A DNA stretch of 64,000 nucleotides from Sipunculus nudus (GCA_026874595.1 CM049313.1:73216659-73280658), one strand, 5' to 3'. Positions 27,601-42,600 are shown, counted from the first letter of the stretch. The notes: generated by a model from the sequence alone, not told the origin. Numbers and translations are program-made.

Positions 27601-30600
27601 TATGCGGTCATTACAGCGCAGTCAGCGGCAGCGTATCTGGCTTCTGATAGCTCTAAACACAGCCATGTGCCAGAAGCACGTCACTGTGTTTACAAAACGT
27701 AAGCCAGGCCGAGCTCAGGCTGAGGCCTAGATGTGATACATGAAACCCAGCCGTCGTTGTCCTGCACCAGCCAAAACGTAATAGATATGGTATCATATGT
27801 CCATTCCCGCCCTTGTCCTGTAGATAATAGCGTTTTAATGGTCAGTCTGTACACGGAATGAGCGGAAACACTGGCTGCAGCCCTAGTCGGTATTCACGTA
27901 TGGTGCTGTTTTGTGGACTTGTTTTCTATCTACTGGTATCTGTATGCATTTTGCTATTTCCCTGCTTTCAATATGCCGAAATTCAAAGAAATACAGCGCG
28001 GAGATGAACATCTTGTAAAAGAAATTGATCGAGATGTTAAGAATAAGTTCAGACATGCGTGGTTGGATAAAGTTGTAAAGATTACAAACAAACTCGACAG
28101 CGCCAGTTCTAAATCTGAAACTGTTGATGTCAAACTTGCTGACTCTATTGTGAAAGTGGACATTGCTGGCAAGGTACTGTGTACGTATTGCCAGGACCTG
28201 ATTCATTATGCATCAAGAGGATGTGTTGCCATTGAAAATCACATAAGAAGCAAGAAACACATGGATCAGGTGAAGTTAAGAGTTAGCAATTACACACTAT
28301 CAAGTGCGTTTGGACCCCGGCCTGCCCCAAACATTAGGCAAAGTGAGAAACTTCCAGATGGCACAGAAGTTTCATGTACCAACAGTCAGCTGATTCCTGC
28401 AAAAACCGGTCAACAGTCCGATTTGAAGAGGCCAGTGCCGTTTGCTGATAGAATACATACTCTGCAGGTAAAGTATGAACAATAATGATAATGTTTCAGT
28501 GCTATTAAGTATGGTGTAAATTTTGAATGAATAGTAAAGAATATAAGTAATACATCATATGTAACTTAATATCATCAATACATAAAAAAATTATTGTAAA
28601 CTTAAAACAAAATGAATTGCCGGTATTTGCGTGCAGAACGATGGAGCTTAACTGCATATTTACGGTAATCATTTTACCGCTTCGTGGCTTTCCCACCAGA
28701 TGGCATGCCGCGGGACGTTTCATGATTTTACTTCAACCCCCGTTATTAAATGTTATATGAAGACCACCGTACGGGGTGTGTGTTGGCATGTTGGAACAGC
28801 CATAACATTTTTGGTTGTACTGGAACGCTTGCACGGACGAACGAATTTTATTGACAATGACGAATTCTCCGCGAAAATTGGCAGCTGCGTGAGTTTGTAT
28901 GCATTTCCATATGATTTCTTCGGATATATTTCGACTTAACCGCTCACTCACTGACCAAGATTTTCAAATGGAATGAGTAGTGACCTCGAATGAGTGATCT
29001 TTCAACGTCGCGAACGCAGTAATTATTAAGGTCAATGAGTAATTTTAACTAATTGATACGCTTCAGACAGGATTAAAATTGTATATAATCATGAAAATTA
29101 CCAAAAGTATCATTTATTCTTCTATGATTATCAGTTTTTGAGAGTTTTGACACTGACAAGCCGCCTTGTCCCCACCGACTGACATTATTTTCCAGCGACT
29201 CCGTTTTATAACATATACTTTGGTAAAATAAATAAGAGAAAAGTTTATTTATGATTTTGACAACATGTTTAATAAATGTCATTGATTCTTAATATATTTT
29301 TTAACACAGAGTATGTTGTTAACTTCATGTATTTTAAATGGAGACATAAAAAATGCACGTTAACAGGAATAAAAATGCAGCAAATATAAATCAAATATAA
29401 GTCTGTAAAATTAACTTTAGTTTTGAAAAGTACTTACAAGTACAATAAGTCTTCATTTCCAGTAATTTCACAAATTTGGAAGGTCAGGGGAGACGTCTTT
29501 GATCTGTTCAATATGCTTCTACAAGTTGGTGCAGCATGATTTTCAAAGCTCTTTTTTATTTTATATGTCATCAGCTGTGACTTTATCATCATGCATCATT
29601 ACACAAAAGGGGTGGATTCTGATTTATATTTTGTAAGAAGCTTCCCACTGTATGCTTTCATCAAGCAACTTAAGGTGAAGTACTTCCGGTCCTGCATGCT
29701 TAAAAAATATTGCTTCATGTGCTGATGACACTTGTTAAAAAAATGTTAGCCTCTTGGGGTTTCTTTTTTACTTTATTTTTCTCTAGAATTTTCCTCTGTG
29801 TTTGGAGTGCCGCTTAGTAAAAAGGCAATCAGAGGGACATTGTTTCTATATTTTCAACAATATAAGTGTGTTTCTAGGTCATTTGTCTGCTCAAATTTTA
29901 GAATATTTCTACCCCTGCGACCATTATTCCTTGTTACCTTTTTTTGCAGGCTGTTGTACTTGCTACAGTAGCAGAACACTCGCTGCCACTGACCATGGCA
30001 CCAGTCATCATCAATGTGGCAAAAGAGCTCGCGTCTGATCGACGGGCCCTGAATCATGGACAGAACCACTGCATCTTATAAGATGCAATATGGACTTGGA
30101 AAAGCTTTTCAAGAGAAAACCATTGATAACCTCAAGAAGTACAAATTTTCACTGAACATCGATGAGAGCACCAGTTCAAACCAGATGCGAGTTCTGGCGA
30201 TTCTAGTGAGCTATTTCTCACCAGAGCAAGGTGAAGTGGTGATTGAACACTTAGCTTCCATCAGTTTGATACGAGTGTCAGCAGGAGCAATTTATGACCA
30301 ACTTGTGGATTTATTTGAGAGGCATCAGATACCTTGGGACAATCTCCTTTCTATTCTCATGGATTCTTGCTCTGTGATGCGTGGTTCCAAGAATGGCTTG
30401 GAGACCAAGATTCGGAAAACCCTAGCGCCAAACCTCTTGGATATTGATGGTGACAGTTGTCACCACATACACAATTCAGCAAAGAAATTCACAGCTCCAT
30501 TCCAGTACTGGGTGGAGCGCTTGTACACTGATATAGCGACTGATTTCAAATATTCTGTAGACCTCAAGGAGGCACTTTCAGAAATCTGTGAAATCCTTGG

Positions 30601-33600
30601 CGTTAAGTTCACAATACCAGAAAGGTTCATCAATCACCGGTGGCTCTCTGCTTATGATGTGACCTTGGACAACCTTAGGCTGATGGATCCCTATATTATG
30701 TTTTATTTTGGATTCCTTGGAAAGGAAGACCGTGAGCTGTACAAAGAAACTGTCACTGACCTGTATGCAAAGAGGAAAGTAACACCAGAAGGCAAACAGA
30801 AAATACAGGAAATTCACAAGATGTTACGGGAGAAAGTGATGACTGATGGTGGGAAGAAACGCAAGTTCAGGATAATTCAGAGGCTTTTCCAACAGAGCAC
30901 CAAGACAATGCTAATCATGAACTTTTACTCAGGTGTTTTGAAATTGTTGAAGGAGTATGTGATGGTATTTCAGTCAAAGTCACCAATGATCCACAAGATT
31001 CATGATCATCAGGAGGAAGTTTTCAGAAAATTTTTGTCATGCTTCATCAGGCCAGAAGTATTACAGGGAATGACAGCGTCAAAGTTGGAAGAGCTGAAGA
31101 TCCCAGACAGTGAATTGCTTGGTGAAGTGGACATTTTCTATGGTGGTGACACACAAAGCCTGATCAATCAACTGCCCAAGAATGACTCCATCCTGAAGAC
31201 TTTAAGAATAACAGCCCTGAAAGCATATACAGAGTGTGCCACATATATGCAAAAGAAGCTGCCACTGGACAGTCCTCTGTTGAGAGCTCTATCAGCCATT
31301 GATCCTTTGGCACTTTCTGGACATACTAAAACAACAAAACAACTGAAGAAGCTACCACAACTAGTGAGAGGGATCCTGTCAAAGGAAGAAGAAAGTGCCT
31401 ACCAGCTGGAGGCTCAAACAATCCAGCTGGACCCAAGTTTGCCTCCAAGATGTGAAACTAGTGTAGATAAGTGGTGGGATGCTGTGTTCAGCAGTGGGAA
31501 GTATACAGCACTGGGCAAGCTAATACAAGCTGTACTTTCTATTTTCCATGGGCCTGCTGTAGAGGGATCCTTCAATGTCATGGGAGATATTATTGATGCA
31601 AAGTCAGGGCGAATGAGAGTGGAGACTTACAGCTCTATGCAGTGTGTAAAATATGCATTGAGGTCTAGGAAAAAACGGGGAGAGAATTTTTCCATAGAAA
31701 GGATGTTGTTTTTGATCCAGTGGAAAAACACATATGCTACAACATAGCCAGGTCTGCTGGAGAATATAAGAAGGAGAAAGAAAGGAGAAGGCAGGAAAGG
31801 GAGGAGAAGAACCAGAAAATCAGACCAACCTCAGACAAAAAGAAAACCAAGGCAGCAGCCAAGGTGGTAAAAGAACAGGCTGAAAAATTAGCAAAAGAGG
31901 CACATGAGAGAAAGTTGATGAGGAAGAGAAAGCTTGAACAGCTTGCTCTTAAAGTGCAGAAAAAAGCCAAGAAGGATTAGAACACTAAACCTTGTACAAA
32001 TGTACATATGTAAATAATACCCCCAAAAAATTAAACAAAAAAAAATAGTAGAGTTGATGTACTTGGATAATCATTTGTAAGGATGTACACAGGCATCCCA
32101 ACTAAGAAAAGAAAGCAGAAGGTATGTAATTTAAGCCAATACACCGGAAATCTTCTCTTGCCTGTCATTTTGTTTTCAAAACTTTTGTGTGTGTATAACA
32201 ATTTCCTTTCAGGAGATGGCATGTGGGCTGGTCTTCTATAGAACAAGTCAAAAGCTTCCGGGGGGCTTCGCCCCCCTGACCCCCCAGCAGAGGCGCTGCC
32301 CCCACACCCCCGCAGGGGGCCTAAGTGGCCACCTGGACCCCGGCATATTTTCCTCCTTTTTTACCAATCCTTGTTCTCATCCCTGAATTTTAGATGTCCC
32401 AAAGATCTCTTACCAAGCCGAAAACTGGGTCTTTACGACTTCTTTCCTTTGAGTAATTAAGGAAAAACCTCAATTTTTTATTAAAGACCTATTTTCACAC
32501 TTCAGGACTGCCTAATATCAAAACCACTCATCTGTTTTTCTTTATATATACCATAAATATTCCTCTATATAGTTCCTATGTACATGCCAGGAATTAAGTC
32601 TGTTAAGTATAATTTCTTAAAGTTATGGGCCCAAACAAAATGGACTTTGTAAAAAATCAGGAAAAATATTTACTCACTTTACATAAAAAATTTTGAAACT
32701 AGAGTCTATTTTCCCAAGTATATAACTATGTTTAATTAAGATTCGATTGTTTACCCAAAATTAGATCTGCATTTTGTAAATTTTTTAAGTTATTAGCATA
32801 AAAATAAAATCAGTACCCTAAATTTTGCCAAAATTTGACCATGGTAGTTTTTTTCCTGTAAGCACCATTGGTTTAATTTTCACAGCATGTAAACATAAGT
32901 TTTTAATTTGTTTAAATCTGAAATTTGAAAGTAAAAGCTTGAAAATTAAGCTAGATATTGACTTTTTTCTTGAGGCTCTATGTAGTCATTTGCTTTGATT
33001 ACAGATTACAGATGCAGGGTCCCACTCCAGGTCACTGGAAGTCAGCTATGCCAGGTTTTCATATTTGTTACAGTCACTGGGGGAGATCCCCTGCTGTCAC
33101 AGGTGTACAGTTATTCTCATATCACAACAACAATTCTCCCCCCCCCCCCCCCACCGGTAATCCAAACCTACCAAGTGTTATGCAGTGATTGTTATTGTTT
33201 TCACTGTATCTCCTTAATTGAAATGCTGTTTCCACTCCAATATACAAAAACCTTCCTTGAAAAAGTTATTCAAGGTGTAATTCAGAAGATGCCATGTTGT
33301 GTTAAATTAGCATTTTTAAAGAAATCAATTTTCTTTTACCGTTTTCCCCCATAGATAATCCGCATTTTTTCATCTTAGAATCGAAATAAAAAACCCTGGT
33401 GCGTATTATACATGGAGACATAATTTCCAAACTTTTTTTCAGTCAGGTTGAACATCATAAAGTCATGGGCCCGAACAAAATGGACTTTGTAAAAAATCAG
33501 GAAAAATATTTACTCACTTTACATAAAAAATTTTGAAACTAGAGTCTATTTTCCCAAGTATATAACTATGTTTAATTAAGATTCGATTGTTTACCCAAAA

Positions 33601-36600
33601 TTAGATCTGCATTTTGTAAATTTTTTAAGTTATTAGCATAAAAATAAAATCAGTACCCTAAATCTTGCCAAAATTTGACCATGGTAGTTTTTTTTCCTGT
33701 AAGCAACATTGGTTTAATTTTCACAGCATGTAAACATAAGTTTTTAATTTGTTTAAATCTGAAATTTGAAAATAAAAGCTTGAAAATTAAGCTAGTTATT
33801 GACTTTTTTCTTGAGGCTCTATGTAGTCATTTGCTTTAATTACAGATTACAGATGCAGGGTCCCACTCCAGGTCACTGGAAGTCAGCTATGCCAGGTTTT
33901 CATATTTGTTACAGTCACTGGGGGAAATCCCCTGCTGTCACAGGTGTACAGTTATTCTCATATCACAACGACAATTCTCCCCCCCCCCCCCCCCCCCCCA
34001 CCGGTAAACCAAACCTACCAAGTGTTATGCAGTGATTGTTATTGTTTTCACTGTATCTCCTTAATTGAAATGCTGTTTCTACTCCAATATACAAAAACCT
34101 TCCTTGAAAAAGTTATTCAAGGTGTAATTCAGAAGATGCCATGTTGTGTTAAATTAGCATTTTTAAAGAAATCAATTTTCTTTTACCGTTTTCCCCCATA
34201 GATAATCCGCATTTTTTCATCTTAGAATCGAAATAAAAAACCCTGGTGCGTATTATACATGGAGACATAATTTCCAAACTTTTTTTCAGTCAGGTTGAAC
34301 ATCATACGGTGAGCCGATGATGAGCGATAATAAAGGATTTTATGTAAACAAAGTGTATACTCACTTTACTTGTACAGATTTTGCATTAAAACAACATAAT
34401 TATTGATTTGATTCACTTTTTTTCATTTCAGATACTTAAAATATATCTTAAGTATGGCTTACAACAGAAGATCGCCGTTGTGAAATATGCATGATGGTAT
34501 ATTGCTTGGCTGACCTCCTTTGATGTCAATGTCTGTCGGCAGATGGCGCTGCGGCATATTTTTACATGTGGTGTTAAATCACAAAAGGGGATCGTTTCTA
34601 CCTGATATACCTGCACCTGTCAGTCCTTGTCCGTGGGAAATGTTCCGTGATACACTAATTACTATTTAAACAACTTGAGCCAAGGGAGGAATGATTGCCT
34701 GGTGGTTTCCTAAGTTAATTAATAATTAATAATTAATTACCCTATTGTGCAAGCATGGACAGTTTGAACAGCTGTGTAAATTAATGATATCCCGGAGATG
34801 TGTTATAAATTTATTACAAACCTAGGGTATTTTATTATAGTTAGTTAAATATATATATACATATATATATGCTTAAAATGAAACCCCGTTGTGGATATTA
34901 AACACCACAGAAAATTTGATTTAAAAACATAATAAACGTGTGTATTTCTAACAATCTTTTTTTTCACTCATGAAAACTTATAGAACATTTTACGTCAGAA
35001 AAAAAGCCATTTTATTTGACATGTTTTACACAATGCATATGATTGCATATGATATTATACTAAAGATATGAATAGTTAATGATCAATATATATGCATGTG
35101 GTTGCATAAAGTATTAAGTCACCAAAGAGTAGCAAATCAATATAGTTCATTTATCAGCAATACATGCATATTCAGATGATCAATACATGCATGTGGTTCC
35201 ATATATTATTAAGTCACCAAAGAGTAGCAAATCAATACAGTTCATTTATTGTCTCTCAAAACCTTCAAACTCTTTGTCGTCGGACTGTAAGAACAACTGC
35301 ATGATTTGTTCTGATGACATCACCTCTTCATCCGCAAAATACAGGTCATCCGTGTCGTTTTCATCATCTGAGCTTTCTGCAGTCTCTTCCTTGTCTTTAT
35401 CACTCCATAGGATATCATCTTCTGTGCCGTCAACGGCGTTCGAAATGCAACAGCGCTTGAAGGATCTGATGATGATATTCTTATCAAGCTCGCCCCACGC
35501 GTCCTTGATCCACTGTACGATGGTCACTAGGTCTGGGGCGCGCATACGACCTCACTTTGTAAATGTCTTGGCCCCGTGCTGCATTCACTCGTCCCATTTA
35601 GATTTCAGTAGCGTCTTCATGGGCCTGTTGACACCTACGTCCAGCGGCTGTAGTATAGACGTCATCCCGCCAGGGATTATCGCCACCTCCCGTCTTGTGC
35701 ACTTGCTTCAGATGTTGCAGTACGGCCGGGTTGCGGTGGCATCTGAAAGCATCTAACACTAATAGGCTATTCTCTTTCTTTGTGAGGCCGCCCACGTGAT
35801 TCCCCCACGCGCTATCAATCCAATCTTTCATCAGGGTATCGTCCATCCAGCCTTTAGACTGTACGCGCACGTGTACACTGCTCGGGAATTTTACACCTTT
35901 GGGCATGGTTTTCCGTTTGGTAATTTAGTGCCATCTGCCAGTACTTTGTGGCATTTGATTATGTGGGCCTGAAAAGCTCTCAGTTTCTCCTCGTAATCAG
36001 CTGGGAGCTTTTGACTGATGTGGGTTTTTCTTCTAATGAAAAGATCATTCCGGGCCATGAAGCGATAACACCAGTTTGAGGAAGCCTTGAAATCACTAAT
36101 TTTGAGATCTTTTGCAACCAGGCTGGCTTTCAGTCGAACTTGCACTGTGCTCACTTCATTGCCCTGAGCGCGACATTCACTGATCCATTCCAGCACTTGC
36201 TTGTCCACCTCAGGATAGAAAACTTGACGACTCCTGTTGGCCCTCTTTGATTTCGGCATTTTTCAAGTTGTCCTTTCGATCTTTTCCACAGTCGAACATT
36301 GCTCTCGTCGATACCGAAATGGCGAGCAGCACTGCGATTCCCATTCTGTTCAGCATACTGAACAACTTGTAACATAAACGCTGTCGTATACAATGATCTG
36401 CGTGGCATGATGACCATAAGCGACTGAATGGAGAACAAGTGATGGTTACCCATATTTATGCGTGTGTTGAGTTAATGAAGACTATTTGTTCTATTATTAG
36501 CATTAATTGGCTAACTAGGGTACCGTGCGAGTAGTTCTCCTTATGACACGCTTGTCACAGTTTGTTACCCGACATGACAGAAAGCTTCCCTTTGATTAAC

Positions 36601-39600
36601 ATCAAAGGAGACCTGTGTTTTTGTATACATTCTGTAACTAAGAATTATCATTGCTGTTTTTTTTTGTTAGAATGGGGATGATATTTTATTAAAACACATT
36701 TATACGAACCCTTTTCTTGGACACAAACGGCCTTGCATTGGTGACGCTTAATACAAGTGTTGCAACACCTGGTTAACGGCGGTCCAGGCACAATCCCCCT
36801 TTTTACACTTAACAATTGGAGGAGAATAGACAATTTGCTAATTCAAGTATAATGATCTTCTGCTTAGAGACTTGTGTTGACTGACATAGTCACATCCACG
36901 AAGAGAGCGGATATTCGATGACCACCACAAAAACAATTTGCAGCATTCAGGATTTCGTCAGAATCTAGCTGCGTATTATACACAGGTATACAGATTTTTC
37001 CCCAGAAATTGTAGCTCTGAATAGGGGTGCGGATTATCTACGGGTGCATATTATCTATGGGGGAAAACGGTAAATGATTTTAATAAATATTATTAAACCC
37101 ATCAGTATGCTTAAATTTATAAATTATGAAGCACATTATGGATGAATAAAGACGCATTTAAAATTGTGAAATCTAAATCAAGTATTATTTTTAGATATTT
37201 ATTGTTTTGCAGATTTAAAAGATATATTTTTTGTGGTAAAAAAAATAAATAAACATTTGTATGCATGATTTGGTGATATCTGACAAGATTGAGACTTATG
37301 ATGTTGCAATTGAGAATTATGAATCAACTTTCATATTCAGATATATATGTTATATTGAAAATGTATAGAAATATGAACTTATAATAAACAAAATTGATGT
37401 GATAAAAAAATGAGGATCTAATACAAACATTTGTTCATTATTTTCCTGCCTCTGCAGAATTGGAGATCAGGCTTTGCCCTGTATGTTTGTTGTTAATTAG
37501 TTATATTTCAACTGTATACATTTCATAAAATAAAAAAAATACATATATATTTAATAATATATATTATACAAAAAAATTGATTCAATTGAACAAATGTGTT
37601 AACTTCTGAAAAACTTCAGTTAATCAAAAAGCCATCTAATGATCATGGTAATGGTACAGATCATTTGTTCACAGACTGCTATCTTTCTTCATTTTCAACA
37701 TTAGGAAACACATGGTCAGGTCACAAAATCTTATTTGCAACAGTTTCTTGCTCATCAATACAAACCAATCATATAAACCAACCATGGCCTCTATTACCTC
37801 TTTCTCTCACCATTTATCTCCATTTGATATTATTTTAGATTTTTACCTTCAAGGTCAACTTCAGCTGAGCACAGTGACCCACGGGTCCCTTGTTTTACTC
37901 CTGTTTCTCGTGGATCTTTTTTGGTAAATATGAGGACCAAGTCCCTAGAAATGTTGCTTATATGTGCTTGTGCCATGAATACATAAAAGAATTCTCAATG
38001 ATAAATGGACCAAATTTTGTGTTGATTATATGCTTCATTTCATGAATTGAAATGAATATTTGTATTTTTCCTAGCAAGCTTGCAAAATTAAATCTTGTGT
38101 TTTGACTGATTAATAAAAGAAAAACATTCAGCTAATTTGCACCATGGCTTTAGTTCTTATTGTCCAAAGAACAATCAGTTCTGTAGTATGCATGGCCTGA
38201 AATGGAGTTAATTATTATCCCCTCGCAACAAAGTTGCAAAAGAAAACAGTAAAGCCTCTGTTTGTCCATCTGTCTGTATGTCCATCTGTCCAGAATTGGC
38301 TTGTGCACAGATTTAAAGCCAAACCATTTGATCAAAACCTTTCTTCTTACACATATGGCTCACCCAAACATGGATGAAGAACCTTATCAATTTTGAGGTC
38401 CCAGGGTTAAAGGCCACAGCCACAGGACTGACTTCTTGAAAAAGCTTGTGGACCCATTTTAAGCCAAAGTGTTCAACCAACACCATTCATCTAGTGCGTA
38501 TGGATGAAGAATCCTATTGAAATGAGGTCACAGGGTCAAAGGTCAACACCACAGAGCTGCCCTCCTCATTTCCACACAGTGTAACACACCCATTCTCATT
38601 ATGCCTCGTGTGAGGGGATGCCCTGCTTTGCATTGCCCTTGTTTGTTGATGTGACCATTAGTTTGTCATTTCAAACCTTCCATCTTTGAAACAACCACAC
38701 TTATTGCCTTTAATTGCTAACTCTGATGGTGTGTCTTTAGAAAGAGGACCTACAGAACCTGCTGCAGCTGATGTGTCTTATCATGAACAAAGACAGTCAT
38801 CTACCATACAGCCCAGACAGCAAGCGATTCACCGCAGAAATGGATGGGGAGTGGTACAGGCAAGTGTTAATAAAATTTATATATATTTATTACTATCATT
38901 GTGTTAGGATTGGAATGATATATATATATACAGGGATTTTAGGAATGTTGGGGTAAGTGTCTTTGACACTAAACCTCTTATAGACATTCTGTTCTGGTTG
39001 CCCATGCGTCCCAGCAGAAGCGCAAATTATTACTGTTGGAACGAGAGGAGCAGAGCTGTCACTTGTACTTGAAGCAGTCAGTGACCATTGCCTACTACCT
39101 CAAACAAACCAATCATAAACTGAAAACAAAGTATTAACCCTTAAATGTAGCTATAATCATGTAATGCAATGATAAATAACATTATAATTATGCAATAAAG
39201 AAACACATTTACATAAAATTTTAAAATTTGACACAAATCTCCTGCCCTTTGAGATTTAATATGAAGAATAAATTTAACCGACTAGGCATGTGTTAAATAT
39301 AAATGCTATATAGTGTGTTCTGCCTGAAATATTATGGCTTGCCAATATTTTGTTCTAAAACCATTTGGATGCTAATGTAAACCTATTCAAATAAGCTGGC
39401 ACTGGTTGTGAACATAGACATTGAGCACGTCACTTGGTGGCTGTAGTATTGCACAACTTCACAATTAAAGAGTTTTCAGGCTTAAGACTGGTGTTTCTTC
39501 TGTGTGTCCTCTTCTATGTTTCTTGTTTGTGAGTTGCATCCATAGAGTTGAACCTCTGGTCATACTGTCTTGTTATGGTAAACAGACACATGGATTGTGC

Positions 39601-42600
39601 CTACACATAGAGCCTATATCTACACATGAGACAGGTGAACTGGAGATATAATGTCTGTGTGCTGGGATGGTTCGCTTGGAAACTTTTCTGTTAATGACCT
39701 AATAGTCTGAGATAATACACATTTTATTGCAAATGTATATGTACCTTCAAATTTTTATAAACAGGTTCAGAAAATTGCCAAATGTTAGAATTTTTAGCTC
39801 AGCTGACTATAAGTCATCTGAGCTATAGTCGTGGTCCATTGTCCGTCGTCCGTCCGTCTGTCCGTCCGTCTGTCCGTAGATGTGGCACGTTTTGAAACCG
39901 TAAGACCTAGGAATCCAAAATTCAGCATAATGTTAGATGTCCCCAAGATCTCCTACCAAGCCGAAAACTGGGTCTTTGCGACTTCGTTCCTTTGAGAAAT
40001 TAAGGAAAAACCTCAATTTTTTATTAAAAACCTATTTTCACACTTCAGGACTGCCTAATATCAAAACCACTCATCTGTTTTCCCTCATATTTACCATAAA
40101 TATTCTTCTATATACTTCCTATGTACATGCAAGAAATTATGTCTGTATTATATAATTTTAAAAAGTTATGGGCCCAAACATAATGCATTTTGTAAAAAAT
40201 CAGGAAAGATATTTGATCACTTAACACAAAACTTGTTAAAGCTATGGACTTTTTTTCCAGTAATATAACTTTAATTTATCAAAATTAAATTGTATACCCA
40301 AAATTAGATCAAAATCTTTTAAATTTTTTAAAATATTAACAAAAATAAAAAATTGGTACCTTAAATTTTGCCCAACTTTGACCATGGCACGTTTTTTTAC
40401 TGTTAGTACTGTGGATTTAATTTTCTCAGCATGTTTTTGTTAGCATTTTGTCTGTTAACACCAAAAATTTGAAACCAGTTGATCAAAAACTGTAGATTTT
40501 ATTCAAGTTTTCAAGCATCATGTAACAAATTGTTTACATCAAGCTAGTGTTATGCAGTTTGCAAGAGCTCAGCTCCCCAGCTTCAGCTCTCAGTTCCTAA
40601 AATTTGGCATACAATTAGATGTCTCCAAAATTCCCTACCATGCCAAGAATTTGGTCACTAGGACTTAATACCGTCGAGATATTAATGAAAAACTTCATTT
40701 TTCCATTAAAACCCATTGTTACACTTCAAGACTGCCTAATATCAAAACCACTGATGTGACTTTAATCATATATAATATACATATTTTTCTTAACATTCTC
40801 TATGCATATGCCAGAAATGATGTCAGTATTGCGTAATTGTTTTAAGTTATGGGCCCAAACATAATGCACTATGTAAAGAAATATATTTACTCCCTTAACA
40901 AGGGGATTGCTGAAGCTAGAGTTTTTTTTGCCAGATATGTAACATTATTTAATCAAGATTCAATTGAATACCCCAAATTAGTCCTGAATTTTTCAAATTT
41001 TATATGTTATTAGTATAAATATAAAATTAGTACCTTAAATTTTGCCCAACTTTGACCATGGCACATTTGTTTCCTGTGAGCATGGTTGATATAATTTTCA
41101 TATCATGCACACAAGGATTTCAGCTTTTTAGTTTAGAAAGCTGAAAGAAATTGGCCAAAAATTGTAGCTTTTATTAATGTTTTTATGAGACCATGTCAGA
41201 CCTTAACTCTCTCCAGCCCCTCTTGAGTCACCTGTATGTTGACCTTGTTGAACTTTCAGCAAATTATGCAAGCTTGAGGTGAGCCAAACACTGTTGCAGG
41301 TAGGCAGCTTATGGCCAGCCACAGTTGATCCAGGTGTCCAACCCAACTCATCTAGTAGTTTTAACCAACAACATAACAATTAACAATAAATTAATAAATT
41401 TTTATTGTTTTTTAATAACAAATTAAAGAAAAATAAAAAAGAATTTGTTAGTTTATAATAACAGGAAATCAACTTGCAGTTACTGATGATAAAAGAATCT
41501 TGTATCGATGGATAGAATGTCACATACTCCAAATAACACCATGCAGTCACCTATGGTATTTTTCAGTTCAATTTTAATGATAAAAAAGTAAATCATATTA
41601 TTCATTACTAATCATTAGGGATCATATGAAGGAAATTAATGATAGACAAAGATGCAGTTGATATTATTAATCTAGATTCCTACTGTGTCTAGTGTGTACA
41701 TTGATGTGAAATTAGTCCAAAATGAATATATTACATTTTTTTTTTAATATAAATAAAAGCCATAAAACCAGGTACTTTTGATCATAATTTAAATGTGTGA
41801 ATTTTGTATATTCTGGATTCTCAACATAATTGTTTGGTGAAAACTGAACAAATACCAGTAATGGTGGGAAAACTTTGCAATTGTATTTAAATAAGAATAT
41901 GAATATGTACTCCATTATAAAATGTCTTGCATAAAGAATTGGAATTCAGGTAAAAATGAAAGTATATGAATACCAGTGCAAATACTTTCAAAATGTATTC
42001 ATGAATGCATTCATGAATATATTCTTTAATATCATTTTAATAATCATTTCAGTTATATTTCATTTTAAAAAATCATAAGATTCTCTTATTATTTTTAATA
42101 AAAATTATATTTGGGACAATATTTGTAATTTTTTTTTAATAAATAGTTAAACTCTTATATCATATGTTCTGCTTATAAGTTATATGGCCAAGTCAAAATC
42201 TGTGTGACAATAGTACTCCATTTGTTAATAAAATAAATGAAATCAATCCTCTTCCCTGTCTCCAAAGATAATATCATAATCATACATAAGCTAAACACCA
42301 ACAACTCATAATAAAGCTTATATTTATTACCACACCAAACCAGCATATGCCTCATTCCTAAATCATATTTTTAATCATATATAACAGCTGAGCGCTGTGA
42401 CCCATAGGTCCCTTGTTTAAAACTGAATTGCACAAAAAAACATTGCAACAATGCAATGAGGTCATATCAAGATAAGTAAAGTGGAGCTTTAGATTATTTG
42501 TGTTACATGTATAGAACCCCTTGGTGGATCTGCTGCTTAACATCATGACCCATACAGTCACCTTAAAAATTGTTCTCATATTGCTGTTTTTGAAAATAAA

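Larger units (their letters stand above)
27436..32385 (+). mobile_element. hAT-superfamily DNA transposon, nearly complete
   Basis: Ends are CAGGGATGGGAATTTTCCGC at left and, inverted, CAGGGATGAGAACAAGGATT at right, i.e. short terminal inverted repeats opening with the hAT-typical CAGGG. The host sequence AATTTT is present on both sides (27430-27435 and 32386-32391), while uninserted family A copies have it once as AATGTT; this supports a 6-base target duplication. Length is 4950 bp with one transposase gene (27973-31980) containing an intron. Confidence 0.82.
27296..37892 (+). mobile_element. Family A element copy 2, interrupted by hAT and pogo insertions
   Basis: The 5' palindrome TAGCTCAG...CTGAGCTA is at 27296 and the 3' end CAGCTGAGCACAGTGACCCA...CCCTTG|TTT at 37892. 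Aligning to copies at 39795 and 53475 shows one element whose body is cut after GGCATAATTTT by a hAT transposon and resumes at 32386 with AATTTTAGATGTCCC. A tandem duplication and a pogo-like element follow. About 10.6 kb of the 11.6-kb intron is this nest. Confidence 0.75.

Noticed and set aside
36648-36833. Minus-strand 61-codon frame (CNTCIKRHQCKAVC-like) as a cysteine-rich peptide gene.
   Set aside because: Lies within the pogo-like transposon, no signal peptide or conserved spacing; probably chance.
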